Shown here: one piece after another, positions 38,953 to 46,257 of the stretch
Layout of the letters: every line of letters begins with the position of its first letter
How positions within the stretch are numbered: the first letter of the stretch is position 1
From: a virus
Length of the DNA stretch: 46,257 nucleotides
Reading direction: 5' to 3' (one strand)
IMG/VR virus record: IMGVR_UViG_3300035698_021011
Coordinates: 1 to 46,257 of that record
Notes under the pieces: model-generated
Told to the model about the DNA's origin: nothing
Database searches by the model: none
Seen by the model: only the letters and a program-made list of their open reading frames with translations
Translations under genes and position numbers: made by a program

Positions 38953-39239
38953 TATTCTAGCTCCTTTTTTAATTTTATAGAATACATTATGATGATTCTG
39001 TTTTGTAATTTTTTTGGCCAATCTTTAAATGTTAAACTATTAACTGTAAGCATTTTTTTAATAAGAACATTAAGATCTTTTAAATCTAATATGCCTTCTT
39101 TGATTGCTCTTTTATCATTTAATTTATATATGTAGTACTTATTTTTAACTTTTTTTAATTTATATTGAAAGCCTACTTGAGACTTTAGTATATCTCCTGC
39201 TGTTTTACTTTCATATAATAAAATTTCATCTAATGTCAT
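38952..39239 (-). CDS. Small protein with head-targeting-like leader, 95 aa
   Basis: From ATG 39239 the product begins MTLDEILLYESKTAGD (L-Y-E then S). The frame is open to 39281, but this start follows a GTAAAGATAATAAC element directly and gives the common leader. The rest is basic and strand-rich (VGFQYKLKKVKNKYYIYKLN). It overlaps the nucleotidyltransferase ATG by one base, so the two may act together. Not recognised. Confidence 0.55.
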   Translation of the reverse strand: MTLDEILLYESKTAGDILKSQVGFQYKLKKVKNKYYIYKLNDKRAIKEGILDLKDLNVLIKKMLTVNSLTFKDWPKKLQNRIIIMYSIKLKKELE

Positions 39240-39253
39240 GTTATTATCTTTAC
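39240..39253 (-). promoter_or_regulatory. GTAAAGATAATAAC element touching the start codon
   Basis: The minus-strand copy ends directly at the ATG at 39239, as in the elements at 7701, 34867 and 34892. Confidence 0.35.
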
Positions 39254-39302
39254 TCATTTTTTTATGGAAAGGTAATGGCATAAAGAATTATAGGAGAAAC
39301 AA

Positions 39303-39905
39303 TTGGCTGGCTTTTTTTCTTGGATAGTAAATAAAATAAGATATGCACGTTTTGCTCTATCTTCTAGAACAAAAATGCTTACCTTTGGTGCAATTTATTA
39401 TGGCAACTACAGTAATTATAAAAATGATCCAACGCCATTGATATGGATACAGTATAGTGGACCAAAACATACACATGCAATTAATATACATTATTTAAAT
39501 TATGGTGATAAAGCTTGGCTAGCAAGTACTATTTATATGATGAAACGTGCTGGACAAGCAATGGATGGAAGAGTATTTTATAATTTAATGAAACAAAGAA
39601 GACCATCTATGGTTAAAACTGCTTATAGAGTATATTTTACAAGCTTATTAAATGTACGTCTTGTTTCTGCAGGAATAACTCCTCTTGATAAAATGGTTTA
39701 TACAAATTTTTCAGATCCTTGGATAACAGCACTAAATGAAAAAATTAAACCATCTTCTGTAACAAATGAGGTAGTTCCAGTAGCTTATAGTCCTACAGAA
39801 TTAAGAGATAGAATAGTGCAAGCACAAAATTCAGTTAATATACAACAAAGTAAAGTTGTTAGCCGTCCAAGTCCATTTGGAACGGCACCATATATTAGAA
39901 AATAA
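39303..39905 (+). CDS. Conserved phage structural protein, TTG start, 200 aa
   Basis: A TTG start after TAGGAG at a good distance; the first ATG would cut away the conserved N-terminal part. The segment GAIYYGNYSNYKNDPTPLIWIQYSG with HAINIHYL resembles a motif I know from T4-like and cyanophage virion proteins (DPxPL ... GxNxxYL) of uncertain role. It precedes the hub gene in a rightward tail operon. A tail completion or connector role is plausible but not shown. Confidence 0.55.
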   Translation: MAGFFSWIVNKIRYARFALSSRTKMLTFGAIYYGNYSNYKNDPTPLIWIQYSGPKHTHAINIHYLNYGDKAWLASTIYMMKRAGQAMDGRVFYNLMKQRRPSMVKTAYRVYFTSLLNVRLVSAGITPLDKMVYTNFSDPWITALNEKIKPSSVTNEVVPVAYSPTELRDRIVQAQNSVNIQQSKVVSRPSPFGTAPYIRK

Positions 39906-39923
39906 CCAACTCAAAGATTAAAA

Positions 39924-39938
39924 GGAAAGATAAGATTA
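39924..39938 (+). promoter_or_regulatory. GGAAAGATAAGATTA element before the hub gene
   Basis: A variant of the shared motif touching the ATG at 39939. The AAGGA in front also makes it the ribosome binding site. Confidence 0.3.
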
Positions 39939-41558
39939 ATGGCAACTTCATTAGACGGAATAACAAAAATACTACCCGAAGATAGCTTTTTTCAGGTTTC
40001 ACAACCAGATGCTCCAATTGTTCAAATACAAATTAGAGTTGGTGGAGCAAGTGGGCTAAATAAAACTAGTATTATAGATGATGTGTGGGAAGAAATACAT
40101 TTAAAAAATGGTGTTACAAATTATTTTAATTCTATGATAGTAGAAGATAGTGGTGGAATGCAAAGAGTTTCAATGTCATTTTTTGATAAAAACTTTGTTA
40201 ATTTAGAAAGCGCTATAATAAAATCAATAGTATCTACTAAAATAGCAAATTCTTTATCTGCTGCAGATGCTACTAAAGAAACTACTGTTGAAGCAATTTC
40301 AATGAAAATTGATAATACATCGATGATAAATATGAGAGTTAGATTTGGTTATACTGATTATGGAGATGATTTTATAGATGATGGCGATTTTAATGGTACT
40401 TATGAAGGAAGAGTAGATTCAGAACAAACTGTTATAAGAAGTCCTTGGATTTATTTACAAACAATAGGAATAAAATTTAATCTTAAAGCAGAGGGAATGT
40501 ATGCAGATATTACAGCAATTTCTGTTGTTGATTCTGTATTGTCAAAAGCAAAAATATTAAAAAAATATGCTGTACTCAGAGGAACTCCAGAAACTATTAT
40601 AAAAGATATTTTTGATATGCTTGAAGAAAAATCTGATAGTACCATTATTATGGAAACAATTGATGATCCAATATCAATAGTAGCAGAAGATGGAACTACA
40701 GATGCTATGATAGAAATAAATTTAGGAACAGAAGCAAATGAAACATCGCAATCTTGGAGAAGCGTTAGAAGTTTATTGGCAGAAGTAATGCAAAAAATTC
40801 CTACTAAAAAATATGGAGCAGGACAAGATCCAAGCGGAACAACAGGAGATGCAGATAGTACAGAAGTTACTAAAGAAGTTGCATATCAATATACAGTTAC
40901 TCAAGAAAAAGAAGAAAGCGGAAAAATTATTTCTAAATTTACTTTTGGATATCCTAAACCAGGAGCTAACCAAGGTTTTATGCGTTCTTATTTTTGGAAA
41001 CAAAATGCGATGTCAATAGTTAAAAATTTAAATATAAGCAGTGCCGTTGACTTTGCTTCTTTAAATACTCAAATTGTTACAGTAGATAAAAGTGGATCAG
41101 TTTCTTTAAATGTCGCAAGAGAAAGTAACGTTACTTCTGGTAGCACAAAAGATGAAGAATCATCTACTAATCTTACAGGAATACAAGATGCTACTAAAGG
41201 ATTAATAGATTATAGATTTGGTCTTGTTTCAGATGTTCATTTTACTGATGGAAATGGAAGTATGAATGCTGGAGATAGAATAGCTAATGCAGTTATTCAT
41301 AATTTAAATCAAGGTGTATTCAAAGGAACTATAGAAATACCTGGAGATCCATTTTATCTTTTTGATAAAACTCTTCAACCATATGGATATGTTATTTATA
41401 TAGCTGTTCAAAGACCAAGTGGTATGATTAATGAAATATATACAGGAAATGAAAAAAGTTATTTAACTGGTTTTTATTATGTAAAAAAAATAACCCACAA
41501 TATTAATGCAAGCGGCTTTTCAACAACTCTAGAAATTATTAGATGGCCGGTAGAATAA
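39939..41558 (+). CDS. Baseplate hub / tail-spike-base protein (gp27/gpD-like), 539 aa
   Basis: A strand-rich protein. Its C-terminal region GTIEIPGDPFYLFDKTLQPYG, then YLTGFYYVKKITHNINASGFSTTLEIIR is the familiar end of tail hub proteins (low-affinity barrel, ... Y-x-V-xx-V-x-H-x-I ... G-F-x-T-x-L). The N-terminal VQIQIRVGGASGLN and VSMSFFDKNF fit a first barrel. The hub ends the tail tube and anchors the spike. Immediate neighbourhood of the tape measure gene supports the call. An enzyme domain is not visible. Confidence 0.65.
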   Translation: MATSLDGITKILPEDSFFQVSQPDAPIVQIQIRVGGASGLNKTSIIDDVWEEIHLKNGVTNYFNSMIVEDSGGMQRVSMSFFDKNFVNLESAIIKSIVSTKIANSLSAADATKETTVEAISMKIDNTSMINMRVRFGYTDYGDDFIDDGDFNGTYEGRVDSEQTVIRSPWIYLQTIGIKFNLKAEGMYADITAISVVDSVLSKAKILKKYAVLRGTPETIIKDIFDMLEEKSDSTIIMETIDDPISIVAEDGTTDAMIEINLGTEANETSQSWRSVRSLLAEVMQKIPTKKYGAGQDPSGTTGDADSTEVTKEVAYQYTVTQEKEESGKIISKFTFGYPKPGANQGFMRSYFWKQNAMSIVKNLNISSAVDFASLNTQIVTVDKSGSVSLNVARESNVTSGSTKDEESSTNLTGIQDATKGLIDYRFGLVSDVHFTDGNGSMNAGDRIANAVIHNLNQGVFKGTIEIPGDPFYLFDKTLQPYGYVIYIAVQRPSGMINEIYTGNEKSYLTGFYYVKKITHNINASGFSTTLEIIRWPVE

Positions 41559-41567
41559 GGAAATAAT

Positions 41568-44500
41568 ATGGATACATTAACGTTACATTTAGATATACAA
41601 AACTCTTTAAATTCTGCAATAAAAGAATCAACTGAATCAATGAAGAAATTCAATCAAACAGTTGGTATTACAGAAAAAGAATTTGAACAGATATCAAAGA
41701 AAACTGGAACTGTAGGCGATCATTATGATGATATAGAAGAAAGTTCTAAAGAAGTAGCAAAAAATACAAAAAGCATTAGAGATTTTACATCTGGTTGGGG
41801 AACAGCTTTAGGTAAAGTTTCTAACACGATTTCATCAATAATTCCAGGAGTAGGCGCATTATTTAGCATAACAGCATTAACAGATTCAATTAGAAATGTA
41901 TTAGCTTATAATACTACATTAAAAGATGTTAGTTATCAAATGGGATATCAAGGAAAAAATTTAAGAGATTTAGAAGATTCTTATCATAAAGTAACGATGG
42001 CTACTGGAATGTCAAATGAAGAAACAGTAGCAATGACTAAAAACTTTGTTAATATGAGAATTCCAACAGAAGATATTACTCAACTTGGAATAGCTACAGC
42101 TAAATATGGAAAAATAACAGGAGTTACAGCAGATCAATCACAAAGATTAAGTGCAGAATTAATGAGAACTGGTAAATTAAGCGTAGATCAATCGCAAGAT
42201 ATGCTTAAATCAATGGCAAATGTTCAACGATCTGTTGGTATGTCAAGTGCAGAAATGGGAGAACTTGGTGAATCAATTATAGAGAATACTGTTTGGCTAA
42301 AAAATATGGATAAGAGTGCTGATTTTATATCAGGATTTAATAAAGGTGTTACTAAATTAGCTGGTGCATTTGTACAAGTTGGACTTAAGGTAGGAGATGC
42401 TACACAATTAATAGATAGAATGTTAGATCCAAGTAAGATTGAAGATAATGCTTTATTATATGCTAAACTTGGTATCTCTATGCAAGATGCAATATCTGGA
42501 AATATAGATCCAGAACAAATGATTTCAGGATTTAAAGATCTTTCAGCAGAAATGAGCGGAATGTCAAGAATGGCTCAATCTCAATTAGCTGGAGCAATGG
42601 GTGTTCCACTAAAAACTCTTCAACAAATGGGAGATGTTGATTTAAATAAATTAAGTGAAGACGGAAAAGGTTTAGGAGAAATGTTTGACGAACAACTTTC
42701 TGCTGGTGATAAAATACAAATGTCTTTAAATAAGACAATGGGTGTTATGAATAAAACATTCTTAACTATAGGTGAAAGCCTTGGAGATTTATTCGATAAA
42801 ATTAAAATATTTTTTGCAGAGTCTGAATTTGGAAAAAATATGAAAGATATGTTTTCTCCTAAAGGAATTGAAGAGTTTGGTAAAAAGCTAATGGATGGCT
42901 TTGAAAAAGTAACTCCTATAGTTGAAAAACTATTTAATAAAGGTACTTGGATTAAAATAGGACTATTTTTAGTAGCAGGAGTTGTCCTATTTAGAAAAGC
43001 TCTTTTTGGATTAATTGGCTCTTTCGGAAAACGATTTGCTAAATCGACATCCGACGCACTAATTGAAGGCGTAACAGAAGCTTCTAAAATGGGAGTAGAA
43101 AAAAGATCTATTATAAATGAAAAAAGACCAATATCAAATAGAAGAACAGAAAGGTCTGCTATGAGAATAACGTCTGGTGATGATTATAAAAATATGATGA
43201 AAGTAGCAGATGAATTTGATGCGATTAGCGAAAGTAATGTGTTTCCTTCTGTTAAAAAAATGTCTAAAAATACTTCTGAATGGTTGAGATCTATTTCTAT
43301 GGGATCTAAAAAATCTTCATTGCTTGGAGCATTAACACAAGAAAATAATGATGGAATAAAAAAGAGTATTACGTTAAGAGAAAACGAAAGAACAGTTATA
43401 AAACTAATGGGAGAGAATTCATTAGAAGATTCACAAAAAGAACTTGAGGCATTAAAAGAAAGAGAAAAAAAATTAGAAGATATGGGAGAATCTGCAACAG
43501 CAAGACAAAAAAAAGAATTACTTATGATAACAGCAGCTTCTCAAAAAAAATTAAATGAAGTAAATAAACAAGAAAAAACTCTTGAAAAACAAGCAAGAAA
43601 AGATCATAATTCAAGATTAGGTGATTTGAAACTTTTAAGCAGACAACAACAATTTAATTATTTTGAAGAATTAAGTAATACAGTTGATTTAATTAAAAAA
43701 AGACAAGCCGGAGCAAAAGAAAGAATGTCTCATCTTGAGATAGAAAAAAAAGTTGTTGAACAACAACAAGAAATATTAAATTTAGATAAACAAAGTCTTG
43801 GTAAAAAAATAGCAGCAGGAAACGCTACAAAAGAAGAAGCTATTGAATATACAAAAATTAAAAATAGTTTAGAAGAACTTAGTATTGAAAAAGTTAAAAT
43901 TAATAATGAAACTCTTGAACAAAAAGGACTTCTTCAAGAAAATAATGATGAACTAAAAGAATCTAAGCGATTACAACAAGATATTTTAACTGCAACTGGA
44001 TTGACAGTTGATGAATTAGAAAATGTAGATTTTCCATTAAAGAAGAGCAAAATAACAGAAACAATGGGGTATATGGAAAGTAAGTTTAAAAAAGTTGGAA
44101 ATGGAATAAAAGATAGTTGGGATAAAGCAAAAAAATCAGCTTCCGCAATAGGAGAAAATATTTTAGCTAAACTTAATCCAACAAATTGGATGAAAGGAAT
44201 TGTAACTAAAGTAAGAGCATTTACAGATCAAGAAGGTGGAGTAGTAAGAGCATCAATGAAAGGTCTTGGTAAGGTTATGGGTGGAGTTGGTAAAATAATG
44301 GGAAATCTTGGATTGTCTATGGCAATAATGGGAATTTTAATGAAAGCACTTGAACCAATAATAAAAGTATTAAAACCGGTATTTCTTCAACTTGTAAATA
44401 AATTATTGCCACCTATTTTTAAAGTTATACAAGAATTATTTCCGATATTTGCTATGTTAGTAAATTCATTATTACCACCAGTAATTAAATTATTGGGTCA

Positions 44501-45299
44501 CTTAATAAGTGGAATTGCGCAACTTGGTAAATTTATGATGGAATTACCGATAAGATTTACGGCTGCAATACAAGGAAGAGATGAAGAGTGGGTTGCTAAT
44601 GAAATAAAAATAAAAAAAGAAGGCGGTTTTAAAGAAGGCAGAGAATTAACTGTAGCAGAAAAATTTATGCTGAAGCTTAACGAAACAGCGTCAAAAACAG
44701 CAAAATTAGCAAACAAAAAAGGATATAAGGAAGATGCTTTATATATAATAGCTCAAGAAAAAATAGCTAAACTTGAAAAAGTTAAAGAAGGTGGATATTT
44801 TGCAGCTAGCGAAGGATATAAAGAAGTATATGATGCTCTTGGTGTTATAGATGTACTTGGAAAAAAAATAGTAAAAGATCAAATAGATAACCCAATTGAA
44901 TTTATAGGTGCTGATATTATAGCAGCTGTTGAAAATATGGACCCACCTATATTAAAATTAGATGGTAGTGCAGATACTGATACGTCTGGAGCAACAGATC
45001 TTTCAAAAGACATTGATTTAGATTATAATGATAGTTCTACTGGATCAAAAGCAGCGGTAATAATGTCAACAGGTGAAGGATTTAAAGAAACAGACGAAGC
45101 AGTTATAGTAGATCCAGCAGTTCAAACAGCAGAAAATACAGAAGCAGCAGCCGAAGCAAGTCAAAAAAATGCAGATGCAACAGAAGCGTTATTGCAAGAA
45201 ACACAAAATCAAAGTAGTAAAACAGATGTATTAATTTCAAAAATGGATTCATTGATAACAGCAATAACTAGTAACGGCATTGGATTTAAAACTAATTAA
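41568..45299 (+). CDS. Tail tape measure protein, 1243 aa
   Basis: The longest gene of the window. N-terminal helices (MDTLTLHLDIQNSLNSAIKE), hydrophobic segments near 465 (GLFLVAGVVLFRKALFGLIG) and a cluster at about 910-985 (GLSMAIMGILMKALEPIIKV, ALVNSLLPPVIKLL-type stretches), long coiled coils about 600-800, and a low-complexity C-terminus. This is the usual plan of tape measure proteins, which set tail length and enter the membrane on infection. By the rule of about 0.15 nm per residue the tail would be near 185 nm. It lies between hub and structural genes, as expected. Confidence 0.85.
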   Translation: MDTLTLHLDIQNSLNSAIKESTESMKKFNQTVGITEKEFEQISKKTGTVGDHYDDIEESSKEVAKNTKSIRDFTSGWGTALGKVSNTISSIIPGVGALFSITALTDSIRNVLAYNTTLKDVSYQMGYQGKNLRDLEDSYHKVTMATGMSNEETVAMTKNFVNMRIPTEDITQLGIATAKYGKITGVTADQSQRLSAELMRTGKLSVDQSQDMLKSMANVQRSVGMSSAEMGELGESIIENTVWLKNMDKSADFISGFNKGVTKLAGAFVQVGLKVGDATQLIDRMLDPSKIEDNALLYAKLGISMQDAISGNIDPEQMISGFKDLSAEMSGMSRMAQSQLAGAMGVPLKTLQQMGDVDLNKLSEDGKGLGEMFDEQLSAGDKIQMSLNKTMGVMNKTFLTIGESLGDLFDKIKIFFAESEFGKNMKDMFSPKGIEEFGKKLMDGFEKVTPIVEKLFNKGTWIKIGLFLVAGVVLFRKALFGLIGSFGKRFAKSTSDALIEGVTEASKMGVEKRSIINEKRPISNRRTERSAMRITSGDDYKNMMKVADEFDAISESNVFPSVKKMSKNTSEWLRSISMGSKKSSLLGALTQENNDGIKKSITLRENERTVIKLMGENSLEDSQKELEALKEREKKLEDMGESATARQKKELLMITAASQKKLNEVNKQEKTLEKQARKDHNSRLGDLKLLSRQQQFNYFEELSNTVDLIKKRQAGAKERMSHLEIEKKVVEQQQEILNLDKQSLGKKIAAGNATKEEAIEYTKIKNSLEELSIEKVKINNETLEQKGLLQENNDELKESKRLQQDILTATGLTVDELENVDFPLKKSKITETMGYMESKFKKVGNGIKDSWDKAKKSASAIGENILAKLNPTNWMKGIVTKVRAFTDQEGGVVRASMKGLGKVMGGVGKIMGNLGLSMAIMGILMKALEPIIKVLKPVFLQLVNKLLPPIFKVIQELFPIFAMLVNSLLPPVIKLLGHLISGIAQLGKFMMELPIRFTAAIQGRDEEWVANEIKIKKEGGFKEGRELTVAEKFMLKLNETASKTAKLANKKGYKEDALYIIAQEKIAKLEKVKEGGYFAASEGYKEVYDALGVIDVLGKKIVKDQIDNPIEFIGADIIAAVENMDPPILKLDGSADTDTSGATDLSKDIDLDYNDSSTGSKAAVIMSTGEGFKETDEAVIVDPAVQTAENTEAAAEASQKNADATEALLQETQNQSSKTDVLISKMDSLITAITSNGIGFKTN

Positions 45300-45309
45300 G
45301 AGGTAGGAT

Positions 45310-46257
45310 ATGGCAAAAATAGAAATTAATATAATAAAAGAAGACATAAAAAAAGACCTCATAAATTTTTTAATAGGCATTGCTGAAGCTGGAATTTCTG
45401 CAGAATTTTTTCCAGAGATAGCTTCTTTATTTAATAAAGCTAAATCAGAAACTATTGATGTAGAACAATTTAATGTTGATCTGTTAACTATTCTTAAAAA
45501 AGATAATAATATTAAAAATGGAGATGTAGATTTTACTACTTTTGTAGAAACTCGTAAAATAAATGAACCATTTAGATCTGATGGAGATACAATATCTGTT
45601 TCTTCTCTTATAGATAAAACATTAAATAAAAGTTCAAATGAGAAAATTCTTAAAGATCAAAATAAAGAAGATAACGACTTAGTACCTACTGGAGAAGGTG
45701 ATAATAAGGATAGTCAAACTCTTGTTGATAAAGAAGATAACGATTTAGTACCTACTGGAGAAGGTGATAGTAAAACATTTAGAGATATAGAAGATCAATA
45801 TATAGAAGATAATTTTGAAAGAACTTCAGCTTCAGATGAATATTTAAGTGTTAATAATAATTATTATACAGATGGTACAAATATTACCGAACCAACTTTA
45901 GAAGGAAGTAAATTAGTAGGAGACAGTGGTATAGAAATAAGTCCACTTGAAAATAATGCTACGCTAGATGGAACAGTAAGTAGTAAATTTAAAATCTCTA
46001 GAAACGTTAATCCTGATGATAGCGATAGTGTTACTGCTATCGAACAAGCAGCTATAAAATTAAATAATGAAGAACTTATAACACAATCTTATGCTTTAAC
46101 ATCTAATAAAACATTTAGAAATATAGGAAATACTGGAGATACAATAGGTGATACTTATGGTTCTACTGCAATATTTACAATAGGAGATTCTTTTTTAAAA
46201 AATCCAAATAATGAAAAAATAATAATACAAAATAATATTGAAGCATCTAATAAAACA
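45310..46257 (+). CDS. Partial structural protein with internal repeat (3' end outside window)
   Basis: Open from ATG 45310 (AGAGGTAGGAT upstream) to the right edge, at least 316 codons. The start MAKIEINIIKEDIKKDLINF is helical. Around residues 119-155 the acidic unit KEDNDLVPTGEGD occurs twice. Later parts are rich in N, T, S and G, with GDTIGDTYGSTAIFTIGD, like the 133-aa protein at 30250. A baseplate or tail-associated protein is likely from the context. Not recognised. Confidence 0.65.
   Translation, partial: MAKIEINIIKEDIKKDLINFLIGIAEAGISAEFFPEIASLFNKAKSETIDVEQFNVDLLTILKKDNNIKNGDVDFTTFVETRKINEPFRSDGDTISVSSLIDKTLNKSSNEKILKDQNKEDNDLVPTGEGDNKDSQTLVDKEDNDLVPTGEGDSKTFRDIEDQYIEDNFERTSASDEYLSVNNNYYTDGTNITEPTLEGSKLVGDSGIEISPLENNATLDGTVSSKFKISRNVNPDDSDSVTAIEQAAIKLNNEELITQSYALTSNKTFRNIGNTGDTIGDTYGSTAIFTIGDSFLKNPNNEKIIIQNNIEASNKT

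Overview
The window is part of the genome of a large, AT-rich tailed bacteriophage (roughly 25-30 % G+C by eye). It has no cellular housekeeping genes, rRNA or tRNA. Instead it has a T4-type replication and recombination set (UvsX/RecA, a UvsW-like helicase, a gp32-like SSB, gp46/gp47-like SbcC/SbcD, a gp55-like late sigma factor), a bacterial-type DNA polymerase III alpha, ThyX, GroES and Hsp20 chaperones, and a tail module (tail tube, baseplate hub, tape measure, a gp26-like assembly protein, an M23 peptidase). Strong AAGGAGG-type ribosome binding sites and canonical TTGACA-N17-TATAAT promoters fit a low-GC host such as a Firmicute or Fusobacterium, but the host cannot be fixed from the sequence.

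Layout. 1-5.0 kb (minus strand): small unknown genes, a DUF115/MptE-like protein, a methyltransferase and a tubulin/FtsZ-family GTPase. 5.0-7.7 kb: candidate internal virion proteins. 7.7-13.5 kb: DNA polymerase III alpha split over three genes (PHP plus palm start; catalytic palm; fingers plus OB fold, carrying an intein), with a gp55-like sigma factor and small genes between the pieces. 13.9-24 kb: virion proteins, SbcC/SbcD, ThyX, a free-standing HNH endonuclease, tail tube, Hsp20. 24-30 kb: an EDxHD-type endonuclease inserted beside a duplicated helicase 3' end, GroES, UvsX with an intein inside its Walker A motif, and SSB. 30.2-32.7 kb: M23 peptidase and a gp26-like gene with a probable +1 frameshift extension. 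32.7-33.3 kb: a gene-free 600-bp region with inverted repeats, 10-bp iterons and 10-bp phased A-tracts. 33.3-39.3 kb: two ADP-ribosyltransferase-like paralogues, a DHH/DHHA1 phosphoesterase, a nucleotidyltransferase and small proteins. 39.3-46.3 kb: baseplate hub, tape measure and an unfinished structural gene.

The most notable signal is a set of about ten scattered genes whose products begin with a short hydrophobic/acidic leader ending in L-x-E followed by S, A or G. In T4 this is the form of the capsid-targeting propeptide that the gp21 prohead protease removes from internal head proteins. Here the leader precedes a DHH phosphoesterase, a nucleotidyltransferase, a possible PD-(D/E)XK nuclease and two ART-like proteins. 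I infer a cargo of enzymes packed in the head and delivered with the DNA, possibly against host defences. A shared upstream motif, GTAAAGATAA, precedes many of these and other virion genes and may be a late-transcription signal read with the gp55-like factor. Early and replication genes on the minus strand use host-type sigma promoters, several placed so close to the start codon that the transcripts should be leaderless.
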